DNA from: JAKQHY01 sp034429475
GTDB lineage: Bacteria; Chloroflexota; Anaerolineae; B4-G1; SLSP01
Assembly: GCA_034429475.1 (NCBI GenBank)
Contig: DAOUGD010000217.1
Span: 1 to 15,620, forward strand
DNA: 15,620 nt
Direction: 5' to 3'
The position numbers and the translations under genes are program-made. The notes beneath the pieces are model-generated. The model was not told the origin of the DNA, searched no databases, and was given only the letters and a program-made list of their open reading frames with translations. Below, one piece after another: positions 1 through 8,400 of the stretch; position 1 is the stretch's first letter; each line of letters starts with the position of its first letter.

Positions 1-129
1 TTGTTGGGACAATAGAGCGTGTTCCAATCCATTTTCGCATCCTTGTGTAGCATTTGTGATGCTCTTAAGGATACGACAAATGGCACACTATTTCACTTCC
101 TCATCAAGGAAAATGAGGGACAATACCGA
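1..129. other. Gene-free left edge with two small hairpins and a 9-bp direct repeat
   Basis: I see no credible coding region here; the only ORF crossing it is a short antisense overlap with lysA. What is visible is structural. A nested hairpin has atcctt (39-44) pairing with aaggat (67-72) and, inside it, agcat (49-53) pairing with atgct (59-63). A second hairpin has cctcat (99-104) pairing with atgagg (113-118). The 9-mer gggacaata occurs at 6-14 and again at 117-125. Neither hairpin is followed by a T run on either strand, so they do not look like ordinary intrinsic terminators. The left part may belong to the control region or 3' end of a gene outside the window. Confidence 0.35.
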
Positions 130-136
130 AAAATCG

Positions 137-208
137 AACGCAGATAAACGCTGATGAACGCTGATTTTTAAATTTATCTGCGTGAATCTGCGAAAATCTG
201 CGTCCAGT
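137..208. repeat. Imperfect dyad repeat of 'gcagat/gctgat' units
   Basis: The left part repeats the unit (a)acgc-a/t-gat- about three times (from acgcagat near 139). After a short AT-rich loop (tttttaaattt, around 165-175) the right part repeats the complementary unit atctgcg three times (176 to about 203). The halves are roughly reverse complementary, so a transcript could fold into a long imperfect hairpin. The right edge lies about 15 bases from the lysA stop codon, which is on the opposite strand. On the lysA mRNA this would be the first structure after the stop, and it could serve as terminator or 3' stabiliser. A related unit recurs at 13871-13900. Confidence 0.7.
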
Positions 209-220
209 TTTGCCCCATCC

Positions 221-1516
221 TCATGCCCACCAGCCAGTTTCAAGCAGCGCCTCACGAACTTGGAGGATGCTGACCTGCCCATCCTCTACCCACAGCACCG
301 TGGGGCGCGGCGCGAGGTTATAATTCGAGGCCATGCTCAGGTGATACGCCCCCGCGACGGGAATCGCCAGCCAATCGCCCCGCCGCACCGGCGGGAGCAG
401 CGCGTCTTTGAGCAGGAAATCGCCGGATTCACAGAATTTGCCGACGATGTTCACGCGCTCCGTGGGCGGCTCGTCCGGGCGCTCCGGCAAGAACGCCGTG
501 TACGCCGCGCCGTAAAGCGCCGGGCGCAGATTGTCGGCCATGCCGCCATCCACGGCGGCCCAGCGCGTCCCATCGCCGCCGACCTTGCACGCGCCCACCG
601 CATACACCGCCACGCCCGCGCGCGCCGCCAGCCAGCGCCCCGGCTCGATGACCAATCGGGGCAGCGGCCAGCCCCCCATCCGGCTTTCGGCCTGGAGCGT
701 CTCCGCCAGCGCCTGCACCCACGCCTCCACCGCAACGTCGGGATCGGCCTCGGTGTAGCGCACACCCCATCCGCCGCCTGGGCTGAATTCCTGCGGCGTA
801 AAATCCGTGTCGCGGGCCAGTTGGCACAGCCGCCGGATCGCTTCCTGGTAAGGGTCTACCTCAAAGACCTGCGATCCCAGGTGGGTGTGCAGGCCGGTCA
901 GGTCGAGCCACCGACTCGACCGCGCCCGGCGGATCGCCTCCACCGCCTGCCCATCGTTGAGCGACAGGCCGAACTTGGTGGCGACGTGCCCGGTTTGCCG
1001 GTAGGCGTGCGTGTGGACGGACACGCCCGGCGCGACCCGCAGCCAGACGCGCGCCCGGCTGCCGGCCTCCGCCGCGAGGCTTTCGAGGAACGCCAGCTCG
1101 TCCAGGCTGTCCACCACGACGGCGTGAATGTCCAAAGCGAGCGCGGCGCGCAATTCGTCCGCCGACTTGTTGTTGCCGTGCAGGTGAATCCGCTCCGGCG
1201 CGAAGCCGTTGCTATACGCCATCCGCAGTTCACCCAGGCTCACCACGTCCACATCGAGGCCCAGCGCGACCAGCCGCTGCGCAAATTGCGGCGCAAAGTA
1301 CGCCTTGGCCGCGTAGGCAATTTCGGACGCCGCCGGATACGCCGCCAGCGCGATGCGCAACCGCTTCACGTTCTGGCGGATCGTGGCCGCGTCGTAGACA
1401 TACAACGGCGTCCCCCACTCCCGCGCCAACTCCGCGAGGCGCAAGCCGCCCACCGTCACCTGCCCCGCCCCATCCCGCGCCGCCGAATCCGGTAAAAAAG
1501 GTGTTATATCGGTCAT
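221..1516 (-). CDS. lysA: Diaminopimelate decarboxylase (LysA)
   Basis: This PLP enzyme decarboxylates meso-2,6-diaminopimelate to L-lysine, the last step of lysine synthesis, in the cytoplasm. The 431-residue product has the usual length and all family landmarks. These are the Schiff-base lysine K71 in Y-A-A-K-A-Y-F, H-L-G-S at 212-215, the glycine-rich phosphate-binding G-G-G-W near 247-250, E-P-G-R-W at 291-295, the substrate-side C-E-S-G-D at 362-366, and the C-terminal S-N-Y-N with Y399. This is the alanine racemase-type TIM barrel (about 40-290) followed by the decarboxylase beta domain. The ATG at 1516 is the only early Met and gives the correct N-terminus, though the upstream Shine-Dalgarno match is weak. 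No other lysine-pathway gene is adjacent, and the gene is divergent from the acetyltransferase at 1828. A 437-residue open frame on the other strand is a GC-bias artefact. Confidence 0.95.
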   Translation of the reverse strand: MTDITPFLPDSAARDGAGQVTVGGLRLAELAREWGTPLYVYDAATIRQNVKRLRIALAAYPAASEIAYAAKAYFAPQFAQRLVALGLDVDVVSLGELRMAYSNGFAPERIHLHGNNKSADELRAALALDIHAVVVDSLDELAFLESLAAEAGSRARVWLRVAPGVSVHTHAYRQTGHVATKFGLSLNDGQAVEAIRRARSSRWLDLTGLHTHLGSQVFEVDPYQEAIRRLCQLARDTDFTPQEFSPGGGWGVRYTEADPDVAVEAWVQALAETLQAESRMGGWPLPRLVIEPGRWLAARAGVAVYAVGACKVGGDGTRWAAVDGGMADNLRPALYGAAYTAFLPERPDEPPTERVNIVGKFCESGDFLLKDALLPPVRRGDWLAIPVAGAYHLSMASNYNLAPRPTVLWVEDGQVSILQVREALLETGWWA

Positions 1517-1542
1517 TTGTGTTTATCCATGTCCTAAGTCTG

Positions 1543-1635
1543 GCGGCTAAAGCCGCTTTCAAGAAAGTATTTTTTCGTTGGCGGGCGACGCCCGCCAACG
1601 AAAAAAAATACCCTTCAAGCCGCGCCTTTAGGCGC
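1543..1635. repeat. 93-bp composite palindrome (three nested/flanking dyads)
   Basis: A central perfect inverted repeat has 18-base arms at 1570-1587 and 1589-1606 around one base. It is built of T6, then cgttggcgggcg, then its complement, then A6. Two smaller palindromes flank it: gcggct-aa-agccgc at 1543-1556 and gcgcct-tt-aggcgc at 1622-1635. The flanks are placed symmetrically: the midpoint of the outer pair is 1589 and that of the central hairpin is 1588. They are also imperfectly complementary to each other, so the whole block behaves as one long palindrome. It sits between two divergent gene starts. It could be a MITE- or REP-like insertion or a cruciform regulatory site. I do not call it a terminator, because no gene ends here. 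Confidence 0.75.
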
Positions 1636-1666
1636 AAATCGTGAGTCAAAACAATTTCAAGCATCG

Positions 1667-1730
1667 AGCTTCCAGCAACCAGCTTCCAACAACCAGCTTC
1701 CGGCAACCAGCTTCCAGCAACCAGCTTCCA
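1667..1730. repeat. 14-bp tandem repeat, 4.6 copies
   Basis: The units agcttccagcaacc (1667-1680), agcttccaacaacc (1681-1694), agcttccggcaacc (1695-1708) and agcttccagcaacc (1709-1722) are followed by a partial copy, agcttcca (1723-1730). Units differ at one or two positions. There are no spacers, so this is a minisatellite rather than a CRISPR array. It lies about 100 bases upstream of the acetyltransferase start. Copy number is likely to vary between strains. Confidence 0.9.
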
Positions 1731-1813
1731 ATTTTCAGTGTTTTAGCATACTATCCCATAGCGTCAAACTTTCCGTCAGCGAATTCTAAATCCTCCCATT
1801 CTGCAAATCCTGC

Positions 1814-1819
1814 TATGAT
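1814..1819 (+). promoter_or_regulatory. Possible -10 element of the acetyltransferase gene
   Basis: TATGAT lies 8 bases before the ATG at 1828. No recognisable -35 hexamer stands 16-18 bases upstream. If used, transcription would begin about at the start codon, which would make the message nearly leaderless. This is a weak call based on one hexamer. Confidence 0.25.
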
Positions 1820-1827
1820 TGGAGTTT

Positions 1828-2343
1828 ATGACCATCACCATTTCCGCTATGGCCGAGCCCGATTGGCCCGCCGTGGCCGCCATCTATCAAGAAGGCATTG
1901 ACACCGGCAACGCCACGTTCACCCCCGCGCCGCCGACCTCGTGGGAGGAATGGCAGCGCGGCAAGCTCGCTGCGTGCAGCCTCGTCGCGCGCGAGGAGGA
2001 CGCGGTAGTGGGCTGGGCCGCGTTGAGTTCCACGTCCACGCGCGCCGTCTACGCCGGCGTCGCCGAGGTCAGCGTCTACGTCGCGGCGGCGGCGCGGGGG
2101 CGTGGGGTGGGATCGGCGCTGCTCCAGGCCTTGATTGCCACGTCCGAGGCGCAGGGCGTCTGGACGTTGCAGGCCGGCATCTTCCCCGAAAATGAGGCCA
2201 GCCTGCGCCTGCACGCCGCGCACGGCTTCCGCATCGTGGGCCGGCGAGAAAGGATCGGCCAGATGACGGTGGGCGCGCAGCGGGGTCTCTGGCGCGACAT
2301 CCTTCTGATGGAACGGCGCAGCGCGGTGGTGGGAATTGAATAA
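1828..2343 (+). CDS. GNAT N-acetyltransferase, phosphinothricin acetyltransferase-like
   Basis: The 171-residue product is a single GNAT domain that would transfer acetyl from acetyl-CoA to an amine. The acetyl-CoA pyrophosphate loop (R/Q-x-x-G-x-G/A) is R90-G-R-G93-V-G95. The N-terminal F-T-P-A-P-P-T-S-W-E-E-W and the C-terminal H-A-A-H-G-F ... G-R-R-E-R-I-G-Q ... W-R-D-I-L-L-M follow the phosphinothricin acetyltransferase (PAT/Bar) subgroup. Homologues of this kind also acetylate methionine sulfone or related amino-acid analogues, so the substrate is uncertain. I chose the ATG at 1828. A TTG at 1819 is in frame but would add only M-E-F, and it overlaps the GGAG (1821-1824) that could act as a short-spaced ribosome binding site. 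The gene is probably monocistronic, since a promoter-like element for the next gene begins right after its stop codon. Confidence 0.88.
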   Translation: MTITISAMAEPDWPAVAAIYQEGIDTGNATFTPAPPTSWEEWQRGKLAACSLVAREEDAVVGWAALSSTSTRAVYAGVAEVSVYVAAAARGRGVGSALLQALIATSEAQGVWTLQAGIFPENEASLRLHAAHGFRIVGRRERIGQMTVGAQRGLWRDILLMERRSAVVGIE

Positions 2344-2371
2344 TTGCCCGTATATCATCGGGCATTATAAT
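2344..2371 (+). promoter_or_regulatory. Candidate sigma-70-type promoter for the giant secreted protein gene
   Basis: TTGCCC (2344-2349) stands 16 bases before a perfect TATAAT (2366-2371). This predicts a start near 2378 and a leader of about 78 bases before the ATG at 2456. The same bases contain a 6-bp hairpin, tgcccg (2345-2350) with cgggca (2359-2364). It could end the preceding acetyltransferase transcript, but there is no T run after it. Confidence 0.5.
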
Positions 2372-2455
2372 ACCTGAGCAACCGCATAAGTTCAGTTCCA
2401 CCCGTTGCGTAAGGTCTTGAAGGAACTTTACAAAAATCTGCCCTATGGAGGAAAA

Positions 2456-5400
2456 ATGCGTAAGTTAGGAAGAATTCTATGGACTTTGATATTAGTCGTC
2501 GGCCTGCTCCCCTGGTGGGGGATGACAGCGACGCCGGCAGCGGCGGGAGATCAGCCGCTGCGCATCAGTCAGGTGTACGGCGGCGGCGGCAACTCCGGCG
2601 CAACGTACACGAATGATTTCATCGAGCTATTCAATGCCGGTGCGACGGCAGTGGATTTGTCCGATTGGTCGGTGCAATACGCCTCGTCCACCGGCTCAAC
2701 ATGGCAGGTAACGACCCTTTCCGGTTCCATCGCGCCGGGGGGCTATTACCTCATTCAAGAAGCGCAAGGCGCCGGCGGCACCACCCCGCTGCCCACGCCA
2801 GATGCTATCGGAACCATTGCGATGGGCGGCACGAATGGTAAAGTGGCTCTGGTGAACAGCACCACCGCCCTCAGCGGCGCGTGCCCCACCGGTTTGATAG
2901 ACCTGGTCGGCTACGGCAGCGCCAATTGTTACGAAGGCGCCGCCGCCCCAGCCCTGAGCAACACCACCGCCGCCTTGCGCGCCAACGGCGGCTGCACGGA
3001 CGCCGACAACAACGCCGCGGATTTCACCGCCGGCGCGCCCACGCCCCGCAACACAGCTTCACCAACGCATAGTTGTGGCGCGTCCGGCGGCGCCCTCACC
3101 GTCGCCAAAACTGGCCCCGCCGCCGTCCTCCCCGACGCCGCCTACACCTACACCCTCACCGTGCAGAACACCACCGGCGCGGCGCTGACCAATCTGGTCC
3201 TCAGCGACACGCTGCCCTCGACGGTTGCTTACGCCTCCTCCAATCCTGCCGGGACGTGGAACGCAGCCTCACACACCATCACCTGGACAGAAGCGACGCT
3301 CGCCGACGCCACGACGCTCACCTACACTCTCGCCGTCACCGCGCCGACGACGTGGGGCGCGGTCTCCAACGCGGACTACGCGGCCTGGGCGACCGAATGG
3401 GTCACGCCGACTTCCGGCTCGCCCGTCGCCACCAACGTCAAAGGCGCGTGCGATACCATCGAAGCCATTCAATCGAATCACGACGCTGACGGCAACTCGT
3501 TATGCGATGGGAGCGCGACCACCGTAGAGGGCATCGTCTACGCCGTCTACACCAGCGCCGGCTACGCCATCGCGGACGCCGCCGGCCCCTGGCACGGCCT
3601 CTACGTCTACACCGGCAGCGGCGGCGCGAAGCCCATCGTAGGCCAGCGCGTGCGCGTGACCGGGACCGTAGACGAGTATTTCAACATGACCGAAATAGCC
3701 AGCGGCTCCTCGTTTACCGTCGTCAGCTCCGGCAACACCCCCTACGCCGCTTCCGTCGTCGCCGTCGCCGACATTGCGACGGGCGCGGCGACCGCCGAAA
3801 GTTACGAGAGCGTGCTGGTCGAAGTTAATAACGTCACCGTGGATAACGCCAGCCTCGGCAACGGCGAGTGGAGCGTGGCCGCCGGCGGCAGTTCGGTGCG
3901 CGTGGACGATCTGGGCTACGCTTACACGCCATCCGTGGGCGATTATCTGAGCGTGGTGCGCGGGATGCTCAACTATAGCTTCAGCGCCTTCAAAATCGAG
4001 CCGCGCGCCGCAGATGACGTGGTTCCCGGCACGTTCGTCGGCCTGCTGGTCAGCAAAACCGGCCCCGTCACCGCCACAGCAGGGAGCGCGTTCACCTATA
4101 CGCTGGTGATGGAAAATCAGACTGCCACACAGTTGAACAATCTGGTGGTGAGCGACACCCTGCCACTCAGCGCCACGTTCGCCGCCGCCACACCCGCCGG
4201 GACGTGGGACGCGGCCTCGCACACCATCACCTGGACGGAGGCGACCCTCGCGCACGACACGGCGCTCACTTACACCATCGTCGTCACTGCGCCGACTGAA
4301 TCCGTCATCCTTAACAACCGTGAGTATGCGGCCTGGGCTTCCAACTGGCTCACGCGCGAGACCGGCGCGCCGGTGAATACGGCGGTGCTGGCCGCCCCCG
4401 GCGATCTTACGCCGATTGCGGCCGCGCGCGCGGCCGGCGCCGGCTGGAGCGGCTCGCTGCAAGGCAAAGTCACCGTGCCGCCGGGCCGCTATCGCGGCAA
4501 CGCCTTCGTGATTCAGGATGACACCGGCGGCCTGTACATCTACACCGGCAACTTCTCACTGCCGGCGCTGGCCCTCGGCGATACGGTGCGCGTCACCGGC
4601 ACACTCACCCTCTACAGCGGCCAACTGCAAATGGATCCGATGACCGGCATCGCCAACCTGGGCAGCGGAACCCCGCCCGATCCGCTGCTGCTCGCCACCG
4701 GCGCGGTCGCGGCCAATGAGGGCTGGCTGGCCCGCATCACCGGCGCGGCGACCTGGAGCGGCACGCCGCCCACGCCCGGCGCGTCCAACTTCACCCTCAA
4801 CGCCAACGACGGCTCCGGCAGCGTCCAGGTGTTTGTGGACCTGGACACCGGCATTGATATGCGCAGCTACACCAGCGGGCAGCAATTAACCATCATCGGT
4901 TTTGTGGGGAATTACAACGGCACAAAGCAAGTCATGCCCCGCTACCAGAGCGACGTGTGGGACATGCTCCCGCCGCAGGTGACGGCAACCTACCCCACCG
5001 CCAACGCAACCGACGTGTACCCCTACTTCCCCCTCACCGCCACCTTCAGCAAGGCGCTGGACGCGGCGACGGTGACGACGGAAACCTTCACGCTGGTCAA
5101 TGCGGGCGGCGCAGTCGCGGGCGCCGTCAGCTACGACGCCGGGACGCGCACCGCCACCTTTGGCCCCTACGGCGCGCTCGCCGCGCAGACGCGCTACACC
5201 GCCACGCTCACCACCGGCATCGCGGAGACGCACGGCATCCCCATGGCGGCGGACTATGTGTGGAGCTTCACCACCGGCGACGCCGACACGACGGCCCCCA
5301 CCATCACCGGACGAACCCCCGCGCCCGACGCCGCCGACGTATCAATCTCCGTCAACGTGGTCGTCACCTTCTCCGAAGCGATCCGGCCCACAACACTTTT

Positions 5401-8400
5401 AAAAAGCGTCACTCTGACCGGCCCTTATGGCGCGGTCCCGACCGATCTGAATTACGACGCGGCAACCTTTGTAATGACCCTGAACCCGCATACCAACCTG
5501 CTGCCCACCGCGCGCTACACGGTCACGGTGGGGGCGGCTGTGGCGGACTGGGCCGGCAACACCCTCGGCGCGGACAGCGTGTGGGGCTTCGAGACTGCCG
5601 TGGAGCCGCCTATGTACGCCTATCACGGCGACATCCACAATCACACCTCCTATTCCGACGGCTCCGGCACGCCCACGCAGGCGTTGGCGACCGGACGGGA
5701 TGCCGGCGATTTCGATTTTATGGCGATCACCGACCATTCGTATGCGGTAAGCGACGCGGAGTGGGCCGATACTTTGGCAGCGGTAGAAGCGGCAACGGTA
5801 GACGGAACGTTCGTCGCGCTGCGCGGCTTCGAGTACACGCAGGGCGCGGAAGGTCACATCAATGTCTACAACACCGTCCGCCACGCCGTGCGCACCAATG
5901 TCGCCGGCTGCACCACCTGCGATTACACCCCCAACCTGGAGGCCGGCGTCACCGTGCAGGGCTTCTATCCCTGGCTGGCCGTCACCGGCACGCACGCGCT
6001 CGACGCCGCCGGCACGGTAATGCAGTTCAACCACCCCGGCTGGATCAACTTCAACGACTGGACGTTCCACCCCGAAGTGGGCGACACGGCCCGGTTGGAA
6101 GAGGTGGGCAACGGCAGCGGCACGTCCTACGCCTTCTCCGAGGACGAGTACATCCGCTCGCTGGACTACGGCTGGAAGGTGGGCGCGACCAACAACGCCG
6201 ACACGCACAGTTTCTACTGGGGCACGAATACCCCGCATCGCACCGGTGTGTGGATGCCCAACCTCACCAAAGCCGACTTGTTGGAGGCCCTGCGCGAGCG
6301 TCGCACCTTCGCCACCGAAGACGGCAACGCCACACTCTACCTCAAGGGCAACGGCGCGTGGATGGGGACGGAAATCCCCAACACCGGCAGCGTGATCTTT
6401 GAAGTGGCCTACGCCGACCCCGACGGCGAAATCCCCGCCGCCCTGCAACTCATCAGTTACGGCGGGCAGGTAGTGGCGGAAATGACGCCCACCACGGCGG
6501 ATTTCGTCTGGAGCTTTGACCTCACCATCACGCCCGGCGTGCATTACTACTACGTCAAGGCGACGCAGGCCGACGGCGACCGCGTCGTCAGCTCGCCGGT
6601 GTGGACGATAGGCGATGAGAACGTCGCCATCACCGATGTGGTCATCCAACCGACCATCCCCACCATTCACAACCCCTCGCTGCTGACCGCGCGCGTGACC
6701 AACCGCGTCGCCGCCCCGCGCACCGTCACCGTGACGCTGGCGGTCAACGGCGTCGCCCTGGGCGATCCGATTCAAGTGACCGTACCGGGCAACAATGACG
6801 CCTACGCCAACTTCACCTGGCAGCCCACCGCCACCGGCATCGCGACCGTGACCGCGACGTTGCTCGATGCGCCCGTCGGCGACAATCCCGACGACAATGT
6901 GGGCCAGCTCGTGCTCAATGTGACCGACGAGTTACTGCCGCTCATCCTCATTGACGCGGGACACGGCAACACCAACGCCGCCGGCCGCGAAATGCGCATG
7001 TTCATCCAGGATTTGTCGGCCCACCAGTACAACGTCCTCAAGAACCTGGACGAATTGACCGCCGCCGATCTGAACACCGCCACCGTCAAACTACTGATCA
7101 TCACCGCGCCGGAACTGGCCTACACCACCGACGAATTGAACGCCATCGCCGACTACGTGGCGGACGGCGGCAGCCTGTGGCTTTGCGGCCTGGCCGACTA
7201 CACCGGCAAGGTGGCGTGGGCTAACACGGTCGCCGACCGCCTCAACGCCATCCTCGCCGCGATTGAGACGCGGATCGGGACAGATATCAACATGCGGATG
7301 AACGACGACGAAGTGATTGACGCCGACGACAACAACGGCTACGTCTTCGGCGTCTACTGGCGCGACTTCCCCGGCGAGGCGACGACCAGCATCGGCGTGA
7401 ACGTGGAGACGCTGGCCTCGTGGAGCCTCAGTTCGATTCGCGGGCGCACCGTCAACGATCCCCTCACCGCGTCCACGCCGGGCGTGCAGATCATCGTCCA
7501 GGGCGATCTCGACGCGGGCTACGGCCCTGCGCCGTGGCGCAATCCCAACCACACCTCCAACACCGACGCCGATAGCCAGGGCGACGCCTACATCTACAAT
7601 CCCACCTGGGTGTACCCTGCCGGCGCGCCGGCCAATCCCCTCCCCGTGCCGATGGCCGCCGTCTCTGACCTGCCCGGCGACGCGGGGCGTATCATGCTTT
7701 ACGGCGACGCCAACGACCCCTTCACCACCTTCGCCTACACCGCCGGCGACGGCAAACAGAACGAACTGTTCAACCTGGAAGCGGTGATGTGGCTGCTGGG
7801 CCAACCGCTCCAGAAGTCCACCATTGCGGAAGCGCGCGCGGATGCTGAATTAAACAACACGCCGGACAACCTCGATAAGCTGGTATGGGTGGAGGGTAAG
7901 ATCACGGCGGCCTACGGCGAGTTCTTCAACGTTCTCTACGTGCAAGACGACACCGGCGGGATCACCGTCCACGCGCCGGCCGGCGACATTTCTGCCACCC
8001 AGTACACGCGCGGGACGACCGTGCGCGTCGTCGGCACCCTCGGCGCGTACAACGGCGACACCGAAATCGAGTTCTTCGAGGCTGAAATGGTGCAGGTGAT
8101 CGCGCCGTCCGCCGGCGAAGTCGCGCCCCGCCCCTTCACCACGGGCGCCGCCGCGCTCGAAAGCAACGAGGGCTGGCTAACGCAGATCACCGGCACGATC
8201 ACCAGCAAAGTCGGCAACGAAGCGCTCTTCGTGGACGACGGCAGCGGCCCCATTCGCGCCTTCCTCGACGGCTACAACGGCGACTTCAGCGACCTGGCCG
8301 TGGGCGACATCGTCACGGTCAAGGGGCTGATTTCGGAGGATGGCGACGGGCGGCGCATCCGCGTGCGCAACTACCAGATGCACCCCGCCATCGCCGACGA

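Noticed and set aside
182..1495. 437-residue open frame on the plus strand over lysA
   Set aside because: Rich in Arg/Pro/His with no domain; it is the antisense shadow of a GC-rich gene whose own product has all LysA motifs.
1570..1606. Strong hairpin with T and A runs considered as an intrinsic terminator
   Set aside because: It lies between two divergent gene starts, so no transcript ends here in the visible layout. Its shared axis with the flanking palindromes fits a repeat element better.
1667..1730. Tandem repeats considered as a CRISPR array
   Set aside because: Units of 14 bp are directly adjacent with no spacers, and there is no cas gene in the window.
2405..2455. TTG at 2405 as the start of the giant protein
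   Set aside because: It would place 17 residues before the signal peptide and lacks a ribosome binding site. ATG 2456 has GGAGG at a suitable distance.
4957..6775. Long overlapping frames on both strands inside the giant gene (4957-6402 plus, 5399-6775 minus)
   Set aside because: Composition is Arg/His/Gly repeats typical of out-of-frame GC-rich DNA. The sense frame carries the PHP metal motifs.
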